Shown piece by piece: positions 37,001-45,160 of a stretch of DNA of 64,000 bases. Position 1 is the stretch's first letter, and each line of letters starts with the position of its first letter. The stretch is from Membranihabitans marinus (lineage in GTDB: Bacteria > Bacteroidota > Bacteroidia > Chitinophagales > Saprospiraceae). The notes below the pieces were generated by a model. That model saw nothing but the letters and a program-made list of their open reading frames with translations. It was not told where the DNA came from and did no database searches. Made by a program: the position numbers and the translations under genes. The stretch covers positions 1 to 64,000 of the forward strand of contig NZ_JAJQYA010000008.1 of assembly GCF_021729155.1 (NCBI RefSeq). The letters are read 5' to 3'.

Positions 37001-37284
37001 TTAGAGCTATCTTCCTTACTTCACTTACGACAATTGCCGGTTTGGCTCCCTTGATATTCGAAACCAGTAGACAGGCTCAATTTTTGATTCCAATGGCCAT
37101 TTCTATTGCCTATGGCATCGGATTTGCGACGGTACTAACCCTTATCGTATTGCCTATTTATTTGGCATTTATCAATCGAATTAAATTATTTTTCAAATGG
37201 TTATGGACAGGTGAAAATGTTGACCCTGTCAGTGTTGAACGAGCCATTAAAGAATTACAATATGAAAATGAAGACATTCACTAA
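34087..37284 (+). CDS. RND efflux permease
   Basis: A 1065-aa inner-membrane proton-driven pump of the AcrB/HAE family. It has 12 predicted helices: the first at about 9-28, groups near 335-490, one near 545 and the last groups near 880-1040. Two periplasmic porter regions lie between. Helix 4 carries the GILVDDGIVIAEN proton-relay Asp pair and the second half IALIGIMVNDGLVLISK. Substrates cannot be told from sequence. Control by MarR suggests drugs or aromatic compounds. It forms a tripartite pump with the adaptor before and the TolC-like channel after it. Confidence 0.95.
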   Translation: MKSIITFFIKYSVAVNIVVLAFIIFGFIGMRSMKSSFFPLVESKIITIQATYPGASPQEIEEGVVLKIEENLKGLLGIDRVTSVSNENAGLITVEILNGYDIDVVLADVKNAVDRVPSYPTGMEPLVVGKLENIRQTISFVVSGENVPLKSLKEISQRVEKDIRKMDGITQIDITGYPLEEIEIAVRELDLLAYDLTIDDVAAAVSNENLLTTGGNIKTDTEEYLIRAKNRAYHADDLDNIVVKTNIDGSVVLLRDVASVNDIFQETPNASYFNGNLAVNINISNTNIEDLISSADKIKEYIEDFNQRYSNIQLSVVSDSSVTLTQRTQLLTENAIIGILLVLFFLSLFLNTKLAFWVAFGLPISFLGMFIFAAHIGVTINVLSLFGMIIVIGILVDDGIVIAENIYHHFEKGKSPVQAAIDGTMEVLPPIISAILTTVLAFSTFLFLDGRIGDVFGEVSVIVILTLAVSLIEALIILPAHVAHSTALVREENRKPNHSVFGKIFTSLRSINKYGDKIMVFLRDRFYAPFLKFALNNKFLTFSIFLGLFIITIGSIQGGIVRTTFFPNIASDRIQISLKMPEGTYEGITDSLSQIIEAAAWEVNEVYTEKQEGNLQVVENIVKRIGPGSAVSTITINLLPGELRNFPSYEITNAIRDKVGPIEGVESLVFGSGSNFGGSPVAVSLLGNNIPDLKAAKTELKSALSNITLLKDVTDNDPAGIKEIQIDLKENAHLLGLTTKSVMSQVRNSFFGFQVQRFQRGEDEIKVWVRYDRESRSTIQQLDQMKINTPSGDLVALGEIADYDIIRGEVAINHLDGQREIQVTADLKDPSASATDIIEEIRTSIFPAIQAKYPTVTALYEGQNREANKFTISAKVVFPIVIALIYIVIAFAFRSYSQPLLLLLLVPFSMTAVSLGHWIHGFPLNILSLLGIIALIGIMVNDGLVLISKFNGNLKAGMEFDEALYEAGKSRFRAIFLTSLTTIAGLAPLIFETSRQAQFLIPMAISIAYGIGFATVLTLIVLPIYLAFINRIKLFFKWLWTGENVDPVSVERAIKELQYENEDIH

Positions 37285-38584
37285 TCGCTTATTCCCAGTT
37301 CTGTTTCTGTTTCAAATTATTTTATTTCCAGTAATCGGTCAAAATTTTATTGGGAGCGATGAAGCTGTCAAACGCGCATTGGAAAATAATTTTGGAATTA
37401 AGATTGCATCAAACAATTTAAAAATATCAGAGAACAATACTTCCAAATGGAATACGGGTCAATTGCCAACGGTAAGTTTGGATGGTGGAGCTAATTTTAA
37501 ATTAGACAACTCGACAGTTCTGTTTCAAGATGGAAGACAAACAAATGTAACTGCAGCGGCTTCTGAATCGGCTAATGCCTCACTAAATGTGGGCTATACC
37601 CTGTTTGACGGCTACCGAAGAAAGTACAATATCGCCCAACTACAAGATCGATTGAAGTTAAACGAACTTCAAGTAAAAGCCACTTTGGAAAATGTTGCGG
37701 CACAGACATTGTTTCAATATTATCAAGTCGCTGCTCTCTCACAAAATATCAAGATATTGACAGAAGTATTGGATATTTCGGCTGAGCGACTTCACCGAAG
37801 TGAGGTTCAATACGAATACGGAGGCAATCAACTGGCCATTTTAAATGCTCAAGTAGACCTCAACAACGACAGTCTCAATCTCTTCAATGCACAACTTCAA
37901 CTCGAAAATGCCAAACGCAATCTCAACAATATCATAGTCGATCTTGAAGGACTGGATTATTCAGTGGAAGACAATGTCGAATTTTTGACTTATCTCTCGG
38001 CCGAAGATTTGAAACAATCCATGTTGGCCAACAATATAGAGATAAGACAAATGGATAAAAATATCGAAATCGGCAACTTAGATATCAATTTGGCTGAAGC
38101 GAGGAAATTACCCACTTTCACCGCCAATGGATCTTATGGAATCACATATTCTAAGAACAATGCCGCTTCATTGTTATCCTCTCAATCCAACAATGGTCTA
38201 AACCTTGGTGTAACCATGAAATGGAATCTATTTGATGCTGGTGCCACTAAATTGGCTATAGAAAATGCCAAAGTCAGCAAGTTCGGATTAGAATTGGAGA
38301 AGGAATCTTTGCTTCAGGATTTGAATTTCGAATTTGAAAATGCATGGGCCGATTATGAAAATAAATTATTGATTTATCGCACCGAGGTAAAGAATGTAGA
38401 AATTAATCGAACGAATTTTTTGAGAACAGAAGAAAAATTTAAAATAGGCCAAGTAAATTCCGTTGATTTTAGACAGGCACAATTAAACCTTTTAAATGCT
38501 GAGACAAATATGAACACTTCAAAGTTTGAGGTGAAAATTGCCGAAGTACAGCTTTTGTTACTCAGTGGTCAATTGTTACAGTAA
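37262..38584 (+). CDS. TolC-family outer-membrane efflux protein
   Basis: A 440-aa exported channel protein (signal peptide ending VIGQ at about residue 28). Two repeats of helical coiled-coil and beta strand are visible (ALENNFGIKIASNNLKISE and SMLANNIEIRQMDKNIEIGN), which build the TolC trimer tunnel. The ATG at 37262 was chosen, giving a signal peptide and a 23-bp overlap with the permease gene. A start at 37211 would lack a proper signal and overlap more. It is the last gene of the efflux operon. Its stop codon overlaps the first hairpin of array 3. Confidence 0.92.
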   Translation: MKMKTFTNRLFPVLFLFQIILFPVIGQNFIGSDEAVKRALENNFGIKIASNNLKISENNTSKWNTGQLPTVSLDGGANFKLDNSTVLFQDGRQTNVTAAASESANASLNVGYTLFDGYRRKYNIAQLQDRLKLNELQVKATLENVAAQTLFQYYQVAALSQNIKILTEVLDISAERLHRSEVQYEYGGNQLAILNAQVDLNNDSLNLFNAQLQLENAKRNLNNIIVDLEGLDYSVEDNVEFLTYLSAEDLKQSMLANNIEIRQMDKNIEIGNLDINLAEARKLPTFTANGSYGITYSKNNAASLLSSQSNNGLNLGVTMKWNLFDAGATKLAIENAKVSKFGLELEKESLLQDLNFEFENAWADYENKLLIYRTEVKNVEINRTNFLRTEEKFKIGQVNSVDFRQAQLNLLNAETNMNTSKFEVKIAEVQLLLLSGQLLQ

Positions 38585-38915
38585 TCCAATGTTGAATTGG
38601 ATTAATAATAATTCGAAATACATTTTATCCTGCCGGATAAAATTTTGACTTGGCCGAATGAAGTTGCCCTTTAGAGTAATCAAAGGTCGTAAATCGACCT
38701 TTGGTGTGACTGAGCATAGTTGTCCAACAGGACAACCAAATGCCGTAAATCCGCATTTGGCAAAGATGACTGAATGAAGCTCACGACCGAATGTAGTTCG
38801 AAGAACCGTAGACCTTAAATAGGTCTACGATGAGGGAGCCACGACCACAGTGTCGTGGATGGGCGGGGAAAGACCGTAAATCGGTCAATGATGTGACTGA
38901 GCATAGTTGTCCGAT

Positions 38916-39384
38916 GGACAACCAAATGCCGTAAATCGGCATTTGGCAAAGGAACCGAGGCCACTGTGCCGAGGATATTTAGCCGAAACCTCCGTGTTTC
39001 GGGTGACCAGCCACTGCGCTGTGACGACATCGCCCTATAATTCATCAGGTTTCTACCTTAATTTATTATGTCGTCCTTTCAGGACTTCTTTTCAAGATGA
39101 CAATTAATTCATAGGGTTGCACCCTATGCTAACATGTGTCGTCCTTTCAGGACTTTTTTAACAAGGTGTTTTGGCCTGATCACACTTCAATTCGGCAGCG
39201 AATTGCACCTGTGCTCCAGCGTGATTGCCACGTAAATCGGCAGCAAACATCATGTTTCTATTAAAATCAAAGATTGATGTGAATTGAATGACAACATGAA
39301 TGGTGATGCTCATGGATTTGTCACACTTTTTGCCCAATCTATCCTATTATATCATTACAGGGAATGAAAAGATATGATCTCTTC
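38916..39384. repeat. 469-bp direct repeat, copy A
   Basis: Aligns without gaps to copy B at 39582-40050 (constant offset 666) with scattered substitutions clustered in the last ~130 bp. It contains several hairpins and the CATAGGG/TTGCA unit. Confidence 0.92.
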
Positions 39385-39581
39385 TTGTCAGAAGATTGAC
39401 AATGCAAAAAAGTCCGCCAAATAAACTTTGTTTACACTTTATGGAATCTCGTCATGCCACAGTGGGCATGACTTCTCTCGCCAGAGCCCGATTTACGGGC
39501 TCTGGTGCTTCGCACTTTGCTCGTTCACCCACGGCTATAACATATCATCCCTTCAGGATGACCGAGCAAAGTTGTCCAACA

Positions 39582-40050
39582 GGACAACCAAATGCCGTAA
39601 ATCGGCATTTGGCAAAGGAACCGAGGCCACTGTGCCGAGGATATTTAGCCGAAACCTCCGTGTTTCGGGTGACCAGCCACTGCGCTGTGACGACATCGCC
39701 CTATAATTCATCAGGTTTCTACCTTAATTTATTATGTCGTCCTTTCAGGACTTCTTTTCAAGATGACAATTAATTCATAGGGTTGCACCCTATGCTAACA
39801 TGTGTCGTCCTTTCAGGACTTTTTTAACAAGGTGTTTTGGCCTGATCACACTTCAATTCGGCAGCGAATTGCACCTGTGCTCCGGCGTGATTGCCCCGTA
39901 AATCGGCAGCAAACATCATGTTTCTATTAAAATCAAAGTTTGATGTGAATTGAATGATACCATGAATGGTTATGCTCATGGATTTGTCACACTTTTTGCC
40001 CAATCTATCCTATTATATCATTACATGGAATGAAAAGATATGATCTCTTC
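39582..40050. repeat. 469-bp direct repeat, copy B
   Basis: Aligns to copy A at 38916-39384. Its 80-bp segment at 39921-40000 is identical to 4526-4605, while copy A differs at several positions in the same segment. Confidence 0.92.
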
Positions 40051-40147
40051 GACTTAAGCAAAGACTGCAAATGATGTCTTGAATATTATACCATCCAACA
40101 GTTTCTGTAGAATACGAACATAATAGTGAGGTCAAAGTATATAGGCT

Positions 40148-41464
40148 TTACAACACATTCACTCGGACCTTCTTTTTCTTTAACATCGCATTATCGGTCA
40201 ATTCTACTAGGGATGATACCACTTCTGTATTGACGGCAACAAAACTACAATCCTGTTTTAACTCGATATTCCCCAATTCCTCCTTTTTCAGATTGCCTTG
40301 CTTATAAAAAAAGCCAGCGATATCCCCCTTCGATATTTTATCCCTACGACCACCAGACACGACTACCGTCTTCCATTCTGGTAAGGCCGGTATATGGGCA
40401 TCGGTAATTACTTCCTCTTCCAAGTCTCCGATAAAGTCGGGAAGCACGTCATCTACCCATTTAATAACATAGGCGGTACCCGTGCTTTTCATCCGTGCAG
40501 TTCGCCCGTTTCTATGAATAAATTCATGCTCTCGGGTAGGTAAGTGATAATGAATAATATATTTAAGTTCCGGTACATCTATCCCCCGAGCAGCCAGGTC
40601 GGTGGCCACAATCAATTGTAATGATCCATTCCTAAATTGAACTAAAGATTTTTCTCGATCTTCCTGCTCCATTCCACCGTGAAAACAACCGTGTAAAATC
40701 CCCTTGGCTGTTAAATGATCACTCACTCGCTCAATAGAATCCCGAAAATTGCAAAACACAATACCGGGTTGATTTCCCAAATGCGCCAATGCTTTGGACA
40801 ATGTATCTAACTTGTCTTTGGTTGGAGAGATAATGGATTTCAAGGTCAACTTCGGTTGTCCAGTCTCTAAAAAATCCAATACTTGGAGATTCTTAATCCC
40901 TACAAAGGGAGGAATACTAACATTCCTGGTTGCTGAAGTGAGTATTTTTCGTTTCAAATTCTTAAAACTGGCCATAATCTCTTCCATCTCTTCTTCAAAC
41001 CCCACCTCTAAAGTCTTATCAAATTCATCTAAGATTAATGTCCTTACTCCATGAGGTGAAATGGTTTCCCTGCGCAAGTGGTCGGCTATTCGTCCTGGTG
41101 TACCTATTAATATGGCCGGTTTATGCTTAATATCCATTTTATCCTTGGATATGGCTCGTCCTCCATATACGGCGTTGGCCTTAAATCCACTGCCCATTTC
41201 CCTAACTACTTGTTCTATTTGTATAGCCAATTCCCGAGAGGGCACAATGACCATGGCTTGTATCCTTCCATCGTCAGGGTTTAATATTGATAATAACGGC
41301 ATTAAAAATGCCAGGGTTTTACCTGTACCTGTAGGTGACAATATCATCACCTCTTCATTAGATGTTATCGCTTTACCCGCCTTAACCTGCATGGGATTAA
41401 GCGCTGAGATTTTTAATTTCTCTAATATTTTTTGGTTGTCTTTTATTTTCATCATCGACCGCAA
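40148..41464 (-). CDS. DEAD-box RNA helicase, DbpA-like
   Basis: A 438-aa ATP-dependent RNA helicase. Motif I is SPTGTGKT (~44-51), Ia PSREL, Ib GTPGR, motif II DEFD in place of DEAD, motif III SAT, and the second domain has IVATDLAARGIDVPE and HRNGRTAR. The tail (~370-438) matches the DbpA-type RNA-binding domain (WKTVVVSGGRRDKISKGDI), used in E. coli DbpA to recognise 23S rRNA. A ribosome-assembly role is likely. The start is an ATG giving MRSMMKIKD; the next ATG is three codons in. It lies at the right end of hairpin array 3. Confidence 0.9.
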   Translation of the reverse strand: MRSMMKIKDNQKILEKLKISALNPMQVKAGKAITSNEEVMILSPTGTGKTLAFLMPLLSILNPDDGRIQAMVIVPSRELAIQIEQVVREMGSGFKANAVYGGRAISKDKMDIKHKPAILIGTPGRIADHLRRETISPHGVRTLILDEFDKTLEVGFEEEMEEIMASFKNLKRKILTSATRNVSIPPFVGIKNLQVLDFLETGQPKLTLKSIISPTKDKLDTLSKALAHLGNQPGIVFCNFRDSIERVSDHLTAKGILHGCFHGGMEQEDREKSLVQFRNGSLQLIVATDLAARGIDVPELKYIIHYHLPTREHEFIHRNGRTARMKSTGTAYVIKWVDDVLPDFIGDLEEEVITDAHIPALPEWKTVVVSGGRRDKISKGDIAGFFYKQGNLKKEELGNIELKQDCSFVAVNTEVVSSLVELTDNAMLKKKKVRVNVL

Positions 41465-41560
41465 AGATAGTAGTAATCCCCTGATAACTGATAAGAATAC
41501 ATTGTAATTAATCTACAGCGAAGAACTAGAACGAGGTTCTCAGAAAATTACTCTTCCATA

Positions 41561-42436
41561 TCAATAAACCAATAAACCCAGCTGTTGACGATAACCGGAA
41601 GGAGTATGGCCAGTAATTTTTTTGAAATTTTTAGCAAAATGGGAGAAATTATTAAAACCGGCAGCAAAGCAAATGTCAGAAACCGACATATGTTCCTCTG
41701 CCAACAATTTACAGGCATGGACAACTCGAAATTCATTTAAGAATGAAATAAAGGTCTTTTTCGTTACCTTTTTAAAATAACGACAAAAAGCGGGTTCAGT
41801 CATACTGATCAATTGAGCGACTTCTGCAATACTGATCTCATCTTGAAAATTTTCCCTGACGTAGCGATAAATCAATCGAATTCGCTCATTGTCTTGTGGT
41901 TGGATATTAAAGCCTAGACTACCAGCATTCAGATTGGTATATTCTTCTGTGGTGGCCAAGTCATTTAATATGGTCAAAAAAGTAGTCAAACGCTCCACAT
42001 GATTCATATGAACCATATCATTCATTCTCTCTCCTACCCATCGCTTGGTATTGCCGTGAAACCGAATCCCCGATTGGGATCGTTCAAACAACCGTTTAAC
42101 GTGAACCATCTCGGGAATATCAAAAAAAGTCTTACCCAAAAAGTCTTGTTTCATCTGGATGACGATTTCATTTTGTGATTTGGCCAACCTATCTGTAAAT
42201 CCAAAATGAGGCAAATTGGGTCCAATCATAATCAAATCTCCCTTTTTGTAGTAGGAAATATGGCTACCTATGTGGCGCTTTCCACTGCCATCTTCTATAT
42301 ACACTATTTCCAATTCTGGATGAAAATGCCAATATGCCTCATCATTGGGATTGGTGGATTCAAACTTGCGCAAGGTAAAGGAAGAACCAAATCCAGGTAT
42401 TATTTTCTCTAACTGTGGTTTTACTTTCTGATTCAT
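41561..42436 (-). CDS. AraC family transcriptional regulator
   Basis: A 291-aa regulator. The N-terminal cupin-type sensor (~1-150) contains YWHFHPELEIVYIEDGSG, the usual sugar- or ligand-binding His/Glu cluster. The C-terminal AraC domain (~190-285) has two HTH units, ISIAEVAQLISMTEPAFCRYFK and the second ending FNNFSHFAKNFKKITGHTPSGYR. It probably senses a carbohydrate, with possible targets among the neighbouring secreted DUF1080/DUF6807 genes; this is inferred from position only. It is monocistronic. Confidence 0.92.
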   Translation of the reverse strand: MNQKVKPQLEKIIPGFGSSFTLRKFESTNPNDEAYWHFHPELEIVYIEDGSGKRHIGSHISYYKKGDLIMIGPNLPHFGFTDRLAKSQNEIVIQMKQDFLGKTFFDIPEMVHVKRLFERSQSGIRFHGNTKRWVGERMNDMVHMNHVERLTTFLTILNDLATTEEYTNLNAGSLGFNIQPQDNERIRLIYRYVRENFQDEISIAEVAQLISMTEPAFCRYFKKVTKKTFISFLNEFRVVHACKLLAEEHMSVSDICFAAGFNNFSHFAKNFKKITGHTPSGYRQQLGLLVY

Positions 42437-42655
42437 TGACTAATAATTAAATGTTTATTTACGACAAAATAAATTCTGAATACTTCACTAGAATATTTCA
42501 AAAAATCTAAATATTAATCACATTTTAAAATAATCTACTGGCAAACATTTATCAACTGTTTTAAATTAACACAAAATAACACTTTATTTTTTATTGATGC
42601 TAAAATAGCACACTTAATGGCTAAAATAGATACCAATATTTCGAATCTCGCAAAT

Positions 42656-42663
42656 TATCTTTG
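42656..42663 (+). promoter_or_regulatory. -7 promoter box
   Basis: TATCTTTG matches TAnnTTTG exactly and lies 51 bp upstream of the ATG at 42715 of the secreted two-domain protein. Confidence 0.5.
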
Positions 42664-42714
42664 TCATAAGGAATTGATAAAAATTATTTTACCCTATATC
42701 TAAAATCATTTATT

Positions 42715-43287
42715 ATGAAAAACATCTTGGTAATATTAATGATCACTCTTTCGTCTTATTTTGTACAAGCTGAATCTTATCCTAACCTTATCGTTAGAAG
42801 TGATAAATCTTTTGTACTCGATATCAACGATTGGAGAATGAAGGATGTCGAGGTTTCAATCATTGACAACTTCGGTAGAATCGTACATCATGACAACATT
42901 AGTGCCGATTACAGCAAATTGAAGAGATATAACCTCGATCAATTGGAAGCTGGTATTTACAATGTAAAAATAGAAGACGAATTAAAAGAAGTCGTATACA
43001 CTGTATTGGTCAACAGAACCAATATCGCATTGATGACAGATAAATTGGTTACTTACAAACCAGTAGTAAATGTAAGTGACAACAAAGTAGATATCAACAT
43101 ATTAACCCTTAACAAGAATGTTGAAGTAGAACTATATGACGTTGAAGGTTTTAGCCTGTATTCAGAAGTAAAAAAGAATGCACCTAAATACGCTAGAAGA
43201 TTAGACATTTCTGATTTACCTAAAGGAAATTATACTGTACAAATCAAATTCAATGATGAAATGTACAACCACTCTTTTTACAAGTAA
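42715..43287 (+). CDS. Exported protein with two T9SS-sorting-like beta domains
   Basis: A 190-aa protein with a signal peptide (1-19, ending VQA). The remainder is two beta-sandwich repeats (about 25-105 and 108-190). Each has the xVELYD.EG or VSIIDNFGR strand and the LDISDLPKGNYTVQI or LDQLEAGIYNVKI strand, the pattern of Por-secretion C-terminal sorting domains. Those domains are normally tails on large cargo; here they stand alone. The final conserved Lys is present (HSFYK). It is monocistronic, with a clear promoter box and a strong terminator, suggesting good expression. No function is known. Confidence 0.7.
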   Translation: MKNILVILMITLSSYFVQAESYPNLIVRSDKSFVLDINDWRMKDVEVSIIDNFGRIVHHDNISADYSKLKRYNLDQLEAGIYNVKIEDELKEVVYTVLVNRTNIALMTDKLVTYKPVVNVSDNKVDINILTLNKNVEVELYDVEGFSLYSEVKKNAPKYARRLDISDLPKGNYTVQIKFNDEMYNHSFYK

Positions 43288-43307
43288 AAAAAGTAGTATC
43301 CAAAAAT

Positions 43308-43349
43308 AAAAAAGGTCTTCCCAGTTAAAGGGAAGACCTTTTTTATTTT
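43308..43349 (+). terminator. Strong Rho-independent terminator
   Basis: Perfect stem (arm AAAAAAGGTCTTCCC, 7-nt loop) ending in TTTTTTATTTT, 20 bp after the stop of the secreted two-domain protein. It is symmetrical enough to serve the convergent gene on the right too. Confidence 0.93.
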
Positions 43350-43401
43350 CACAAACCACTGTTTGTATTCTTTTAATTATCCCAATTGAATCTATAATAG
43401 A

Positions 43402-44328
43402 TTAAAAATTCTTGGCTATTTTCTCAATCTTTTTGGCCGACAAGTCTCCTTTATACACTATCAATCTATATTTCAATACTGTTGACCCATCCTGTGATAA
43501 GGCTATTCGGTGCTGCCCAGGCCACACAGGATTTTGCATACTTGTTCTTTTTCTTAAAATCCATTTATCGTTAGGTAGAGGATTGTCCTTGCTCTGAATC
43601 ATTACAATACCAGCATTTCCTCCATCCACGGCCAAAGAACCAGATACATCAACCCATTTACCGGCTTCCATAGCGAGGTTGACCGGCTCTATTACCCCTT
43701 CTTTAGCTGTAAATAATATATCCTCTGGCATCTTCATACGCACTGAAAACCCGCCATAACCTTTTTCATTATCAGATCCACCGATTTCCACACCTTCCAC
43801 CAAAGCCTGCAAACCCAGTTCTACATCTATTATTCTATAGTTTTTCTTAGTCTTATATATGGTAATGACTGAATGTTCTCGAACAACAGCTTTGGGAGAT
43901 GATGAATTGGGATAAATATTGGTCAACAAATCAGTAGCAGCCTCCAATGTAATCGCTTTTTTACTAGATTGCTTGATTTCAGCTGATTTATTAACCCACT
44001 CTACATTCTTAGTCTCCCAAGGATCTCCTACCGACTGCCCCTTGACATAAAGTTGATGCCATGCCCAAAATACACCGCGTTGATGAAGGTGGTCCTTTGG
44101 AAAATCTTCGGTTAAGACCTCTCCATCGATGCCGTATACCGGGTGCAAATAATTCGCCCGAGGATATTGACCATCTAGATCCACAGTGGACAACTGGTAA
44201 TACAACAACTTATCCCCTTTTTCTGTCACTAAAATGCCATCCTTATCTTGTGTAGCACTGAGGTGCTGGCTGTTTCCAACCTGGCCCATAAGGATTAATA
44301 GGGCCATTATTGTTATGTATTTTCTCAT
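43402..44328 (-). CDS. DUF6807 (PmoA-like) exported protein
   Basis: A 308-aa protein with a signal peptide (1-20, ending VGNSQ). The family hallmark DHLHQRGVFWAWHQL is at about 79-93. The beta-rich body with KGYGGFSVRM and WPGQHRIALSQDG agrees with DUF6807, also annotated as PmoA family. This is a galactose-mutarotase-like fold and probably acts on sugars, although the name is historical. It is next to DUF1080 and a secreted phosphoesterase on the opposite strand. The exact substrate is unknown. Confidence 0.85.
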   Translation of the reverse strand: MRKYITIMALLILMGQVGNSQHLSATQDKDGILVTEKGDKLLYYQLSTVDLDGQYPRANYLHPVYGIDGEVLTEDFPKDHLHQRGVFWAWHQLYVKGQSVGDPWETKNVEWVNKSAEIKQSSKKAITLEAATDLLTNIYPNSSSPKAVVREHSVITIYKTKKNYRIIDVELGLQALVEGVEIGGSDNEKGYGGFSVRMKMPEDILFTAKEGVIEPVNLAMEAGKWVDVSGSLAVDGGNAGIVMIQSKDNPLPNDKWILRKRTSMQNPVWPGQHRIALSQDGSTVLKYRLIVYKGDLSAKKIEKIAKNF

Positions 44329-44511
44329 GGTATAAAAATGAGAAAAATGTCAAAATTTCCCTCACATAGTTAATATAATTTTATCCTATTTTAATTAAAT
44401 TCTGCCATTGACCAACATAATAAACCATACTACAAATTCACACTCTTTTAGCCGAATTTAATTTCACATTTTCCCTATATTTACAACATCAAAGACAGAA
44501 AACAGTCAACT

Positions 44512-45111
44512 ATGCTCAAAATATTTTTCAACTTTTTATTTCTTACCACCATTCTATCTTTCTCTTATGGTCAGTCAAAAGAATGGCAACCCTTATTACA
44601 AAACGATGATTTATCCACTTGGACGGTCAGAGGAGAAGCCAAATGGGTAGCCAAAGATGGTGTAATTACCGGATCTGGAGCCAATGGTCATCTCTATGCT
44701 CAGCCCTTGGTTTCTGATTTAGAAGTCAAAGGAAAATTTAGAATTTCTGATCAGGGAGGGGGAAGCAATGGGGGGCTGTATTTTAGAGCTAATCCTCCTG
44801 CCAACAATCCGGAAAGTTACCCCCATGGCTACGAAGCACAGATATGTCACAATCAATCTGCTCACACAGGGTGGCTGTGGAAACCAGGCAAACCGACTGG
44901 AAAAGCTACTAAACTTTTGACCAAAGACGATGAATGGTTCGATATGCATGTAATAGCTATAGGACCTAACATTGAAATCTTCATCAATGGGCAGTCTGTC
45001 ATGAAATACAGAGACAGTGAATACAAAACCGGTTATATAGCACTTCAATGCCACAATGCAGGCATGACAATAGAGGCCAAAGACCTATTTTACAAAAAAT
45101 TAATCCACTAG
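44512..45111 (+). CDS. DUF1080 (3-keto-disaccharide hydrolase-like) exported protein
   Basis: A 199-aa exported protein (signal peptide 1-20, ending SYGQ). The LamG/concanavalin-like fold of DUF1080 is shown by WTVRGEAKWVAKDGVITGSG at the start, GLYFRANPPANNPESYPHGYEAQI in the middle and GYIALQCHN near the end. Characterised relatives hydrolyse 3-keto-disaccharides or bind sugars. It is divergent from the DUF6807 gene (183 bp apart) and 49 bp upstream of the phosphoesterase, probably co-transcribed. Confidence 0.87.
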   Translation: MLKIFFNFLFLTTILSFSYGQSKEWQPLLQNDDLSTWTVRGEAKWVAKDGVITGSGANGHLYAQPLVSDLEVKGKFRISDQGGGSNGGLYFRANPPANNPESYPHGYEAQICHNQSAHTGWLWKPGKPTGKATKLLTKDDEWFDMHVIAIGPNIEIFINGQSVMKYRDSEYKTGYIALQCHNAGMTIEAKDLFYKKLIH

Positions 45112-45135
45112 CCATTAATTATATGTAATTTCCAA

Positions 45136-45143
45136 TAAATTTG
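45136..45143 (+). promoter_or_regulatory. -7 promoter box
   Basis: TAAATTTG fits TAnnTTTG and ends 17 bp before the ATG at 45161. This may give the phosphoesterase gene its own start of transcription. Confidence 0.4.
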
Positions 45144-45160
45144 CCCTCCAATTCCACAAT

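Larger units (their letters stand above)
38583..40147. repeat. Hairpin array 3, the largest, with a 469-bp duplication
   Basis: No credible gene lies in these 1.56 kb. Hairpins include 38583-38603 (arm AATCCAAT), 38622-38643 (ATTTTATCC, loop TGCC), 38681-38703 (CAAAGGTCG, TAAAT), 38719-38736 (GTTGTCC, AACA), 38807-38829 (CGTAGACCT, TAAAT), 38839-38858 (CCACGAC, CACAGT), 38872-38886 (GACCG, TAAAT), 38922-38946 (CCAAATGCCG, TAAAT), 38983-39002 (CCGAAAC, CTCCGT) and 39110-39128 (CATAGGG, TTGCA). The unit 38916-39384 recurs at 39582-40050, offset exactly 666 bp with few substitutions. Between them 39385-39581 carries units in the opposite orientation (loop ATTTA at 39488). Open frames here only reflect the repeats. 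Confidence 0.9.

Noticed and set aside
37211-37261. Earlier start for the TolC-like gene
   Set aside because: It lies within the permease gene and would put a non-hydrophobic stretch before the signal peptide. ATG at 37262 gives a proper signal.
38907-39773. Open frames at 38907-39107, 39396-39773 and 39428-39706 as genes
   Set aside because: They lie wholly in hairpin array 3 and share an identical C-terminal stretch only because of the 469-bp duplication. The peptides are rich in Arg, Ser and Pro with no fold pattern.
38583-40050. CRISPR array
   Set aside because: Repeats are of many kinds with irregular spacing, there is no constant repeat plus unique spacer, and no cas gene is in the window.
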